Positions 7,525 to 15,624 of a DNA stretch of 64,000 bases are shown one piece after another. The DNA lies in the NCBI RefSeq assembly GCF_037892605.1, contig NZ_JBBKTU010000001.1:1488001-1552000 (forward strand). The letters are read 5' to 3'. The stretch comes from Lacibacter sp. H407. GTDB taxonomy: Bacteria; Bacteroidota; Bacteroidia; Chitinophagales; Chitinophagaceae. The notes under the pieces are model-generated. The model saw only the letters and a program-made list of their open reading frames with translations, had not been told where the DNA came from and did not search any database. A program made the position numbers and the translations under genes. Numbering within the stretch: position 1 is the first letter of the stretch; each line of letters starts with the position of its first letter.

Positions 7525-8322
7525 TTAGCGAATAAACAATTCTTTCACAATAATGTAAATGCCCATCACCAATACAAACCAGCCAAACCCTCTTTTCAAT
7601 TTATCACCGGAGATTTTTTTACTGAGTGCATTGCCAACAAAAATGCCGGCAATGGCCAATGCTGTTACAATGATGAGTAGTTTCCAATCGATGACTTGAT
7701 GCCCAACATCACCAAGGAAGCCGATCAGTGATTTAGCTGCTATAATTAATAGAGAAGTTCCAACGGCTTGTTTCATTGGAAGTTTGCTGAGTAATACCAA
7801 TGCAGGAATAATTAAGAACCCCCCACCGGCACCAACCAATCCGGTTAAGATACCTACGACAGTTCCTTCGACGAGTATCAATGGGTAATTGAATTTCTGT
7901 TCGCCACCGTTACCATTTTCATCTTCGTTCTTTCCCTTGATCATGGAGTACGATGCAAACACCATCAGTACTGCAAACAGCAGCATCATTAAAATGGGTT
8001 TGGTTACGGTGAAACCAGCAAGGGTAAACACTTCATCGGGAATAGCCGGTACTATAAATTTCCGTGTGGCATAAACGGCTGCAATGGCTGGTGCGCCAAA
8101 GATCAAGGCTGTTTTAATATTTACCAGTCCATGCTTGTATTTCGGGAAAACGCCTACCAGCGAAGTGGCCCCAACAATAAATAAGGAATAAGCAGTTGCC
8201 AATACCGGGTTCACACCAAACAGATAGACCAATACCGGTACTGTCAGAATAGAACCACCTCCGCCGATGAGTCCTAACGAAATGCCAATAACAATAGAAG
8301 CGATGTAGCCGATTATTTCCAT
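7525..8322 (-). CDS. TauE/SafE family sulfite/sulfur-compound exporter
   Basis: 265 residues with about eight predicted membrane helices in two repeats. The glycine-rich motif GLIGGGGSILTVPVLVYL opens the first repeat and LVGAGGGFLIIPALVLL the second, as in the TauE/SafE family. It probably exports sulfite made by the persulfide dioxygenase encoded next to it, or another small sulfonate. It has its own CRP-like site and a candidate -7 element that ends only 4 nt before its ATG, so its mRNA may be leaderless. Confidence 0.88.
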   Translation of the reverse strand: MEIIGYIASIVIGISLGLIGGGGSILTVPVLVYLFGVNPVLATAYSLFIVGATSLVGVFPKYKHGLVNIKTALIFGAPAIAAVYATRKFIVPAIPDEVFTLAGFTVTKPILMMLLFAVLMVFASYSMIKGKNEDENGNGGEQKFNYPLILVEGTVVGILTGLVGAGGGFLIIPALVLLSKLPMKQAVGTSLLIIAAKSLIGFLGDVGHQVIDWKLLIIVTALAIAGIFVGNALSKKISGDKLKRGFGWFVLVMGIYIIVKELFIR

Positions 8323-8326
8323 GCTG

Positions 8327-8371
8327 CAAATGTGGATGCAATTTCAGCATCGGAAGGTGATACAAATCACA
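8327..8371 (-). promoter_or_regulatory. Candidate Crp/Fnr-activated promoter of the TauE/SafE gene
   Basis: GGTGATACAAATCACA (8356-8371) holds a perfect GTGAT-N4-ATCAC palindrome. On the minus strand CACATTTG (8334 down to 8327) matches TAnnTTTG except at its first base. The palindrome centre lies 29.5 bp from that base. The site falls between the regulator gene and the exporter gene. Confidence 0.6.
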
Positions 8372-8382
8372 CAGGCAAACAA

Positions 8383-9030
8383 TTATAAATTTTTCAACTC
8401 AATGGCATTGCGGTGCAGACCCACCAAACCTTTTTGCTCCATTTTTTTGAGTAGTCTTGATATTACCTCTCTAGATGTATTTAACTCCTGTGCAATTTCC
8501 TGGTGGCTGATATTGAGTAGGGTTGTTTGCTGCGCATCCTTTGCCCGCTTCAGGTAAAATTCCAAACGCTCATCCATACTGCGGAAGGCAACATTATCTA
8601 ATGTAACAAGTAATTCATCAAAACGGTTACGGTAGGTTTCAATCACAAACTGGTACCAGCTTTTGAATTTACTCATCCATTCGCTCATTGTATCAACAGG
8701 CACCATCATCACTTCTGTTTCAACAACTGTTTTTGCCATAATAGGACTTGCTTCATGCTTGGCTGCACAAACGAGTGATAAAGCACAGGCTTCACCCGGT
8801 TTTAAATAATACATGAGAAATTCATTGCCATCATCATCTTCCCGATAGATCTTGATGAGACCATTTAAAACCAGCATGGTACTGCGGATGTACTGCCCTT
8901 TTCGCATGAGGATCTCATTGGCAGGAAAAGTTTTGAACTCACCTTGTTCTTCAATTTCATCTACTAGCTGATCTTCAAATAAGGGATAACTCTTGCGGAG
9001 AAGATCGTCGTGTACCTGTTGCGTAGCCAT
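8383..9030 (-). CDS. Crp/Fnr family transcriptional regulator
   Basis: About 215 residues from the ATG at 9030 (the frame extends two codons further to a TTG). An N-terminal cyclic-nucleotide-binding-like barrel is followed by a winged helix-turn-helix with ISHQEIAQELNTSREVISRLLKKMEQKG. The barrel has two cysteines in GEACALSLVC where classical CRP has its ligand-binding segment, so redox or persulfide sensing is possible. There is no N-terminal Fe-S cysteine cluster as in FNR. It lies upstream of the exporter gene in the same direction and is the obvious candidate to bind the three CRP-like sites in this cluster. Confidence 0.88.
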   Translation of the reverse strand: MATQQVHDDLLRKSYPLFEDQLVDEIEEQGEFKTFPANEILMRKGQYIRSTMLVLNGLIKIYREDDDGNEFLMYYLKPGEACALSLVCAAKHEASPIMAKTVVETEVMMVPVDTMSEWMSKFKSWYQFVIETYRNRFDELLVTLDNVAFRSMDERLEFYLKRAKDAQQTTLLNISHQEIAQELNTSREVISRLLKKMEQKGLVGLHRNAIELKNL

Positions 9031-9056
9031 ATACAAATGTTGAAATTTTATTTGGA

Positions 9057-9089
9057 TTGAAGAAACAATAGCTTGTTAACTTACTTTTG
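9057..9089 (+). promoter_or_regulatory. Candidate promoter of rnhB
   Basis: TTG (9057-9059), a 22-bp spacer, then TACTTTTG (9082-9089), a full match to the Bacteroidota -7 element TAnnTTTG. The element ends 5 nt before the ATG, so the transcript would have almost no leader. The spacer is slightly longer than the usual 19-21. Confidence 0.4.
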
Positions 9090-9094
9090 AGGCC

Positions 9095-9697
9095 ATGTCT
9101 TTACTGTCGTTTTACCAGGAAGAACTGCTTGAGGCCGGCTGCGATGAAGCGGGGCGTGGTTGTTATGCCGGACCTGTGTTTGCAGCTGCAGTGATTTTGC
9201 CAAAGGAGTTTCATCATCCGTTGCTCAACGACAGTAAACAGGTGAACGAAACAAACAGAACCACGTTACGATTGATCATTGAAGAGCAGGCAATGGCTTA
9301 TGCAGTTGCAAAAGTGGAAGTGGAAGAGATCGATCAGATCAATATTCTCAAAGCATCGTTCAAGGCCATGCATTTGGCAATTGATCAACTCATACAAAAA
9401 CCACAATTACTGTTGATCGATGGAAACCGCTTCATTAAATACAAACGAACGGCACACAAAACATTTGTAAAAGGTGATGGACGTTTTGCTTCCATTGCTG
9501 CGGCCAGTATTTTGGCCAAGACCTATCGTGATGAATACATGCTGAACCTTCACCAACAGTTTCCGCACTACAATTGGCAAAAGAACAAAGGCTATGGAAC
9601 AGCAGAACACCGGAAGGCGATAGAAGTGCATGGGTTATGTGAACACCACCGTAAGTCGTTTAATATTGATCCGGAAAAGATGGTGGAGTTGTTTTGA
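9095..9697 (+). CDS. rnhB: Ribonuclease HII
   Basis: 200 residues, the normal length. The motif CDEAGRGCYAGPV near residue 18 gives the first catalytic Asp and Glu; later acidic residues lie in LLIDGNRF and in the region after KGDGRFASIAAASILAK. The enzyme removes RNA from RNA-DNA hybrids, including misincorporated ribonucleotides. It is divergent from the Crp/Fnr gene and appears monocistronic. Confidence 0.96.
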   Translation: MSLLSFYQEELLEAGCDEAGRGCYAGPVFAAAVILPKEFHHPLLNDSKQVNETNRTTLRLIIEEQAMAYAVAKVEVEEIDQINILKASFKAMHLAIDQLIQKPQLLLIDGNRFIKYKRTAHKTFVKGDGRFASIAAASILAKTYRDEYMLNLHQQFPHYNWQKNKGYGTAEHRKAIEVHGLCEHHRKSFNIDPEKMVELF

Positions 9698-9927
9698 GGC
9701 CTCACCCTCCCCCTTCAACAGAGAGGGAGCGGTGCTGTATCGCTTTACTCTTCTTTTTATTCTTCCATATCAGCTGGAAATCTATTGCCATGCAATAAGC
9801 AGGTAGGTATCACTATTTTAATCCATCAGGTAGTAATTGTTGCTGTGAACAGTGTGAAGAGTTCATCCTATAAACGATATTACTTTTTCATTTTTCATTC
9901 CACATTTCTCATTCTTCATTTCCATAT

Positions 9928-10536
9928 TTATCCGTTCCATTCACCTAAACCTTCTCTTAATACCACCGGTTCATCTTCTGTACAATCAACAATGGTTGAA
10001 GGAACCATACCGCCAATACCACCATCAACAACAAGATCAACCAGCTTTTTAAAATTATCATGCATGTATTCCGGATCGGTGTATTCTTCCACCATCTCTC
10101 CGGGCAATGATGCACTGAGAATGGGGCGACCTAACTCACGGATAATAGTACGTGCAATTTCATTATCGGGTACACGTAACCCAATGGTATCTTTTTTACT
10201 CTTCAGGATCTTAGGTACTTCACGACTGGCAGGTAAAATAAATGTGTATGGACCGGGCAAGTATTGTTTAAGCGTACGATACAAAGGGGTGGAAATACTT
10301 TTGGTATAGGTGCTGAGATCGCTGAGATCGTTACAAATAAAGGAGAGCTGCGCTTTTTGCGGATCAACATTTTTAATACGACAAATTCGTTCGATGGCTT
10401 TGTGCTGAAAAATATCGCAACCCAAACCATAGATGGTATCGGTTGGATAGATGATGATGCCGCCGCTTTGCAGACAGTCAACTATGGTTTTGATCTGCCT
10501 GGGTTGCGGATTGTCTGGATGTACATGCAAAAGCAT
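9928..10536 (-). CDS. L-threonylcarbamoyladenylate synthase (Sua5/YciO/YrdC family)
   Basis: 202 residues forming one YrdC-type domain: IIIYPTDTIYGLGCDIFQ near residue 31, the central PGPYTFILPAS, and GGMVPSTIVDC close to the C-terminus. These are the Thr, ATP and bicarbonate binding motifs of the enzyme that makes threonylcarbamoyl-AMP for t6A in tRNA. There is no Sua5 C-terminal domain, so it is a TsaC/YciO-size protein, and a YciO paralogue cannot be excluded. The 230 bp on its downstream side hold only a small G/C hairpin (9705-9729) and a T/C-rich stretch. Confidence 0.85.
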   Translation of the reverse strand: MLLHVHPDNPQPRQIKTIVDCLQSGGIIIYPTDTIYGLGCDIFQHKAIERICRIKNVDPQKAQLSFICNDLSDLSTYTKSISTPLYRTLKQYLPGPYTFILPASREVPKILKSKKDTIGLRVPDNEIARTIIRELGRPILSASLPGEMVEEYTDPEYMHDNFKKLVDLVVDGGIGGMVPSTIVDCTEDEPVVLREGLGEWNG

Positions 10537-10639
10537 GGTTAAAAGTACGATGCAATCCTTCCAATTTTATCAGCAGGCAAATCAATTATCTGCTTTTGTT
10601 CATTTATATTTGAAGGTAGCTTCATAGCCCTGATCTGTT

Positions 10640-11515
10640 ATGCAACTAAAACCTGTTGACTCTTTTAATGAAATCAGTCCTGAGCAGTTTCGCCTGGAGT
10701 ACTATTTGCCTGGAAAACCTGTGGTGATCAAATCGCTTGCAAAGGCATGGCCTGCCTATAACAAGTGGAACTGGGATTATTTGAAATCTGCTGCCGGGCA
10801 TCATAAAGTAGGTATTTATAATAATATCAAAAGTGATGCATACACGCCTATCAATACGGCTGATGATTACAAGAGTTTTGGCGAATACATTGATATGATC
10901 TCACAGGGCCCGGCTGGTTGGCGCATTTTCCTCTTCAATATTTTCGACCATTCACCTGAGCTTACCAACGATTTTACCTGGCCAGAAGAGTACATGAGAG
11001 GCTTTGTAAAAAAATATCCAATGCTGTTTGTAGGTGGGGCAACGTCCATCACTCATATGCATTTTGATATTGATTTGTCGCACATTTTGCATACACAATT
11101 TGTTGGTCGTAAACGGGTGTTGTTATTTCCGTACGAAGAACAATACAAATTATACCGAAAACCTTATGAGGTATTGAGTCTTGCCGATTTCAGCCACTAC
11201 CATGAAATGAACGGTACGCCGGATTATAAAAAGTTTCCTGCCCTGAAACGTGCCAACGGTTACGAAATAATTCTGGAACATGGCGATACCCTGTTTATGC
11301 CCGCCGGTTGCTGGCACCACATGGAGTATATGGATAGCGGGTTTGCCATGAGTTTGCGGGCTATGCAAGAGGGGATTGCTCAAAAGTTACATGGTGCATG
11401 GAACCTGTTTGGCATGCGGGGCATTGATACTTTGTTGAAGAAAACAGCTCCTCATTGGTGGTATTCGTTCAAAACAAAGAAAGCATTTGCTGCTGCAGAA
11501 AAGGAATTGCTATAA
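10640..11515 (+). CDS. Cupin-like (cupin_8/JmjC-type) Fe(II)/2-oxoglutarate oxygenase
   Basis: 291 residues. The N-terminal region with YYLPGKPVVIKSLAKAWPA is typical of cupin_8 proteins. The metal triad is visible as H141 and D143 in HMHFDID and a histidine of GCWHHME near 226. RKRVLLFPYEEQYKLY between them fits the 2-oxoglutarate-binding part of JmjC-like hydroxylases. The last 50 residues are basic and outside the domain. A candidate -7 element TATATTTG lies at 10605-10612. The substrate is unknown; related enzymes hydroxylate proteins or peptides. Confidence 0.8.
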   Translation: MQLKPVDSFNEISPEQFRLEYYLPGKPVVIKSLAKAWPAYNKWNWDYLKSAAGHHKVGIYNNIKSDAYTPINTADDYKSFGEYIDMISQGPAGWRIFLFNIFDHSPELTNDFTWPEEYMRGFVKKYPMLFVGGATSITHMHFDIDLSHILHTQFVGRKRVLLFPYEEQYKLYRKPYEVLSLADFSHYHEMNGTPDYKKFPALKRANGYEIILEHGDTLFMPAGCWHHMEYMDSGFAMSLRAMQEGIAQKLHGAWNLFGMRGIDTLLKKTAPHWWYSFKTKKAFAAAEKELL

Positions 11516-11831
11516 CTGCAAAAAGAAGCCGTTGATTTTTCTTGCATAATCCAAAAGACTGGTCTATATTTATCTCGTCACATCTGGTCCCCGTCCATCC
11601 CACTTCCAATCTCCGTTGCAGAGCTCCTCATATTCCACGATATCCCGCTGATGAACAAATAGTTCCATACCTCATTATTTATTTACTGTACTTATTCAGG
11701 TAACTGAATATGGTTTGATTCCATAACTCTTACTGAGCCAAAAAAACGATTTTTTTGTGGTTTCAGAGGTAAGCAAAAGGGCCCACGATGTCTATCGGGG
11801 CCCAACTTGTTTACAAAAGACGATGTTTTAT
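11516..11831 (+). other. Intergenic stretch between convergent genes
   Basis: 316 bp with no credible gene. It lies between the convergent cupin-8 gene and the Tat-signal oxidoreductase. It contains an A7/T7 inverted run near 11740-11756, which could end plus-strand transcription, and the strong GGGCCC hairpin listed separately. Nothing else stands out. Confidence 0.6.
11773..11803 (-). terminator. Intrinsic terminator of the oxidoreductase gene
   Basis: A GGGCCC stem extended by CGAT/ATCG with one bulged A and a 4-nt loop (11779-11803). On the minus strand it is followed by TTTTGC. It sits 28 bp after the stop codon of the minus-strand gene that ends at 11832. Confidence 0.75.
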
Positions 11832-13202
11832 TTACAGCTTTATCTCCACCACTTTATTTCCTTTCCTGCTTTGCTCTGCTGCAAAACCCATTAAATGACT
11901 TTCAATGGATGCATCAATTGTTGAGGTGAGTAGTGATGCGTCATTTTTGGAAATTGCTTCGATCCAGTTGGCAACAAGCCGCCAATCGCCGCCACCATGC
12001 ATATCAGTTGCGTTTTTCCATTCTGTTTTTTTACCGGTGAGGAAATCGGTATGTACCATCGTTGTCATATCGCCCACAATATCACCAAGGCTTCCCATTA
12101 CTCTTGTTCTCCTACCTTCATAGGAAGTAAAAGCTTCCATGCTGAAACTGCAGGTAACACCATCTTCAAATAATATGTTGGTAGTATAATGATCGGGTTG
12201 ATCGTTCTCCATTCTGTACACACAGCGACCATAATTGGTTGTTTTTAGTTTCTCCATAATATGATCGGCATGTTTCTCTTTTTCTTCAGGCATGTCAAAT
12301 ACATAGGTTCGTTTTCGTTCACGATAATAAAGTTTCAGAGCGGAATAAGGACAACTTGCTTCCACTTTACAACCATCGGTACAACGTGCAGTACTTCCTT
12401 CGGGAGCATTTGCTTTTTTGAACCAGCTAATATCGCCCAATGCATGAATGCTCTTGCTTTGTTTATCTATCATCCAACGTAATATATCCAGGTCATGACA
12501 ACTCTTTGCAAGAATGATAGGAGTTGTTTCTTTACTGTTATGCCAGTTGCCACGAACATAAGAATGACTCATGTGTGTGTGCTCAATTGGTTCGATATGT
12601 TGTACGCTTACCACTTTACCCAACACGCCACTTTGCATGATCTTACGCAACTCTTCAAAGTAAGGAGCATAACGCAGTACATGACAAACTGCAACGATCT
12701 TTCCTGTTTTCTTTGTCATCGCTAATATATCACGGCATTCTTTTTCACTGGGTGAAATTGGTTTTTCCAGCAATACATGATAACCCATTTCTAATGCCTT
12801 CATACATGGGCCGTAGTGCAGATTATCCGGTGTGGTGATGAGAATTGCATCTGCAAATTTTGGACGTTTAAATACATCTTCCCATGTTTTAAAACGATTT
12901 TCATCTTTTATTGCGTGCTTCTTTGCATAACGTTCATTACGAATAACAATAGGTTCGGCCACACCAACAACATCAAGCTGGGCAGGATATTGAACAGCAT
13001 AATTGCCATACACATTTCCTCTTGAACCGGCACCGCAGGTAATAACAGTGATGGGTTTATCAGGTACAAAACTGCTGCTGAATTCAGGAAGATAGATGCG
13101 TTCACCTTGATCATTGGTGGCCCATGATGAAAGCGGCAACATTGAACTGCCAATGGAAATACCTAATGCTTTTAACGCATCTCTGCGTGATAATGAAGGC
13201 AT
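11832..13202 (-). CDS. Tat-exported Gfo/Idh/MocA family oxidoreductase
   Basis: 456 residues. It begins with a Tat-type leader (LSRRDALKALGI), then a Rossmann domain with ITVITCGAGSRGNVYG near residue 51 and the EKPIS motif near 146 used for NAD(P) and substrate binding, then the C-terminal Gfo/Idh/MocA domain. A cysteine cluster, C274, C278 and C284, interrupts the C-terminal domain. Family members act on sugars or derivatives; the substrate is unknown. It is followed by its own terminator, and an alpha/beta hydrolase gene lies 19 bp upstream in the same direction. Confidence 0.86.
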   Translation of the reverse strand: MPSLSRRDALKALGISIGSSMLPLSSWATNDQGERIYLPEFSSSFVPDKPITVITCGAGSRGNVYGNYAVQYPAQLDVVGVAEPIVIRNERYAKKHAIKDENRFKTWEDVFKRPKFADAILITTPDNLHYGPCMKALEMGYHVLLEKPISPSEKECRDILAMTKKTGKIVAVCHVLRYAPYFEELRKIMQSGVLGKVVSVQHIEPIEHTHMSHSYVRGNWHNSKETTPIILAKSCHDLDILRWMIDKQSKSIHALGDISWFKKANAPEGSTARCTDGCKVEASCPYSALKLYYRERKRTYVFDMPEEKEKHADHIMEKLKTTNYGRCVYRMENDQPDHYTTNILFEDGVTCSFSMEAFTSYEGRRTRVMGSLGDIVGDMTTMVHTDFLTGKKTEWKNATDMHGGGDWRLVANWIEAISKNDASLLTSTIDASIESHLMGFAAEQSRKGNKVVEIKL

Positions 13203-13221
13203 ATATTCTGTTTTAAAATGA

Positions 13222-14235
13222 TCAATTAGTTTGAAGCGGCATTTTCAACACATCCGTCATGAATTTTGTTATTTCTGTTTCCACACCTTGATAGTCGTTC
13301 GATTTAATATAACCACCAATCACATGATCGCCTGTATTGGGCATCGCCACTTTTCTTTTTTGGTCAGATACTGTGCCAAGCTCATCATACATTTTCAACA
13401 TTGCGCTTACTTTCACTACATTATCCTGGTGAACATCATCTTTGTAATAATAGAGCATGAGTGTTGGTTGTTTCACTTTCCCGAATGTTTCCGGCACCAT
13501 CACTGTTTCTAAATATTCCTGCAGATTCACAACCGCTTCCAAACGATATTTTGAATACCAATGTGCTTTGTAAATATCCCGTTGATCGCTGGTGATCTGG
13601 TAATCAGATCCCTTCACCAATCTTGCAATTTGTAAACCCCAAGGATTATTCGCCAGCCACGCATTGGGATCATTGATCGCAATGTTGGGGGAGAGAAGAA
13701 TAATGGATGCGATCTCAGGATAATTGGCCGCCAGCTGTAATGCATTGCTTCCGCCCGTAGAAGTGCCCATTACAATTACTTTATTGCCGAGTTGCTTCCC
13801 GATAGCATAAGCCTGCTTTACACTTTCCCAATAGTTTTCTGAAGTAAGATGAAACATAGCGTCACTTGTATCAATACCATGCTCAGAGAGCCTTGCTAAA
13901 TATAAATTGCAGCCAAACTTTTTGGCGATGGCGGTATGTACCGGATCGCCTTCTTCCTGCGAAGCAGAAAAACCATGCAGATAAACAATCGCATATTCTG
14001 TTTTTTGTTTCAAAGAATCATTTTGCCAAACGATCCTTGCTTCATTTTCAGGTTTTACCTTTCGTTGAGCTTCATTTTGTGTAATATAGTTTTCCAATGC
14101 CGCGGCTTCAGTTGGAACAGCAGGTAATGTAGTTGTATAAACAGGAGTAGATGGGTCAGGACCTAAAAAATAAATGACTGTAAGAACGAGAAGAAGAATG
14201 ACAATCCATTTCAACAATCGTTTAAAGAATTTCAT
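13222..14235 (-). CDS. Alpha/beta hydrolase, membrane-anchored or exported
   Basis: 337 residues. A single hydrophobic helix at residues 10-25 (uncleaved anchor or signal) precedes an alpha/beta hydrolase fold. YLHGFSASQEE is the oxyanion-hole region, GTSTGGSNA the nucleophile elbow with Ser, and GDHVIGG near the C-terminus holds the catalytic His. It is probably a carboxylesterase or lipase-like enzyme; the substrate cannot be inferred. It likely shares a transcript with the oxidoreductase gene that follows. Confidence 0.8.
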   Translation of the reverse strand: MKFFKRLLKWIVILLLVLTVIYFLGPDPSTPVYTTTLPAVPTEAAALENYITQNEAQRKVKPENEARIVWQNDSLKQKTEYAIVYLHGFSASQEEGDPVHTAIAKKFGCNLYLARLSEHGIDTSDAMFHLTSENYWESVKQAYAIGKQLGNKVIVMGTSTGGSNALQLAANYPEIASIILLSPNIAINDPNAWLANNPWGLQIARLVKGSDYQITSDQRDIYKAHWYSKYRLEAVVNLQEYLETVMVPETFGKVKQPTLMLYYYKDDVHQDNVVKVSAMLKMYDELGTVSDQKRKVAMPNTGDHVIGGYIKSNDYQGVETEITKFMTDVLKMPLQTN

Positions 14236-14316
14236 AAGCCTTGTTTAAGTTGATACTTAAAATTACTTATTTACTGTTTACCAAACGTTAACAGGGCAAA
14301 CGATTGAGCAGCGATC

Positions 14317-14646
14317 TTACCAACGTTCAGCTCCTTCGTCATCTATAGTATCCGATCTATGCTCAGCCCGTGATTTGATCTTTTGCAATTGCCGGTCGAT
14401 GATGAGCCTTGCGATCAATTGTGCGGCATTTTCTCCGCCCTGTTGCTGCAACAGTTGTTTCATTTTTGTTTCGTTTACATCAATGCGGTAGAGATAATAG
14501 ACCAGCTTTTCAAAATCTGTATTGATAAGTAGGTTGATATGATCGGTTAGCTGCTGTTCCAGTTCACTCATCGCTAACTTCTCAGAAAGATCAAGCGATA
14601 ATTCTTTGTTGAGTAAGGGGATGATATCCTGGTTAGGATCACTCAT
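14317..14646 (-). CDS. Hypothetical protein, helical and charged
   Basis: 109 residues, no signal peptide or membrane segment, rich in Leu, Gln, Asp and Glu, with a likely helical bundle over residues 10-95. The sequence DHINLLINTDFEKLVYYLYRIDVNE is distinctive, and I believe similar proteins are common in Chitinophagaceae, without known function. It overlaps the preceding small membrane-protein gene by 8 bp, so translation is probably coupled. Confidence 0.65.
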   Translation of the reverse strand: MSDPNQDIIPLLNKELSLDLSEKLAMSELEQQLTDHINLLINTDFEKLVYYLYRIDVNETKMKQLLQQQGGENAAQLIARLIIDRQLQKIKSRAEHRSDTIDDEGAERW

Positions 14647-14848
14647 CTGACTTGTCTTTCCTTTTATTGTAAAACGTAAAAAGCACCGTTAATACAATGG
14701 CGATGATGCTACTTTTTACCAGTACAGAACTGATGGTCGTATCTGCTTTGTTGGCCACCCACACCAAAAAGGCATAGTTGATCAATGTAACGATAACGAA
14801 GTTGACAACAAGAAGAATCAAAAACTGGATGAGCTTAACGGGGTTCAT
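14639..14848 (-). CDS. Hypothetical two-helix membrane protein
   Basis: 69 residues with two strong membrane helices (about 7-32 and 42-60) and a charged C-terminus NKRKDKSDE that should face the cytoplasm. No family recognised. It lies 11 bp after the TIGR02757 gene and overlaps the next hypothetical gene, so the three form one minus-strand unit. Confidence 0.65.
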   Translation of the reverse strand: MNPVKLIQFLILLVVNFVIVTLINYAFLVWVANKADTTISSVLVKSSIIAIVLTVLFTFYNKRKDKSDE

Positions 14849-14859
14849 TTGAATTGTTT

Positions 14860-15624
14860 CTAAAATTTATTTTCCATTACACCTGTTCCAAACAACGCAA
14901 AATCATATTTCACTGGATCGTTCTTATCTAAGATACGCAGATTGGCTGTGAGTTCAAGCGCCGCTTCCCAATCGTCTTGCTTGCGGGAAAGCAGATCATA
15001 CTGTCGTGCCACTCTTGACACATGTACATCCAGTGGGCAAATAAGGTCAGCTGGTTTGATGTTTTTCCAAATGCCAAAATCAACGCCTTTGTTGTCATCT
15101 CTCACCATCCAGCGCAAATACATATTCAATCGCTTACAGGTTGATTTTTGCATGGGTGCCGAAACGTGCTTCTCTGTTCGTTTCAAATGCTCGAATGAGA
15201 AGAAATAGTTTTTGAAATGATTCAATCCTTCTTCCACCGTCATTCCTTTTTTTGGAAAGAAGGCTGTTTCCAATGAATCATGTTTTGAATAATGTTGATG
15301 AAAGAATTCAATGAAGTAATAGAGGTCATCTGTAGTAAATGTGCGATGCTTAAATCCTGTTAATCTTTTCAATCCACCCAAATCATGGTTCAGACAAAAA
15401 TTATGCGGCTGCATATTCATCAGCTGCATGAGTTCTCTTGATTTGTTGATGATAGTAGTGCGGTTGCCCCAGGCGAAGATGGCTGCAAAAAAACCGGCGA
15501 TCTCAATATCCTGTTTTTTGGTAAACAGATGAGGGATGCAGATGGGATCATCTTTAATGAACGAAGGTTGATTGTAGAAATCAACCTTCGCATTGAGAAA
15601 CTTTTTTAAATCTTGTTGTTTCAT
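14860..15624 (-). CDS. TIGR02757 (DUF2400) family protein
   Basis: 254 residues matching the TIGR02757/DUF2400 pattern: an N-terminal DPICIPHLF segment, GFFAAIFAWGNRTTIINKSRELM, NMYLRWMVRDD, and LICPLDVHVSRVARQ with a conserved aspartate near the end. The fold resembles helix-hairpin-helix DNA glycosylases, so a nucleic-acid role is possible but unproven. It overlaps the stop of the upstream PLP-enzyme gene by 1 bp. Confidence 0.85.
   Translation of the reverse strand: MKQQDLKKFLNAKVDFYNQPSFIKDDPICIPHLFTKKQDIEIAGFFAAIFAWGNRTTIINKSRELMQLMNMQPHNFCLNHDLGGLKRLTGFKHRTFTTDDLYYFIEFFHQHYSKHDSLETAFFPKKGMTVEEGLNHFKNYFFSFEHLKRTEKHVSAPMQKSTCKRLNMYLRWMVRDDNKGVDFGIWKNIKPADLICPLDVHVSRVARQYDLLSRKQDDWEAALELTANLRILDKNDPVKYDFALFGTGVMENKF

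Noticed and set aside
9870-9935. T/C-rich stretch with TTTTCATTTTTCATT-type runs as a possible repeat array
   Set aside because: Irregular low-complexity sequence without a fixed unit.
9785-10309. Plus-strand frame of 174 codons
   Set aside because: It lies mostly antisense to the threonylcarbamoyl-AMP synthase gene, with a Ser/Pro/Thr-rich translation typical of a shadow frame.
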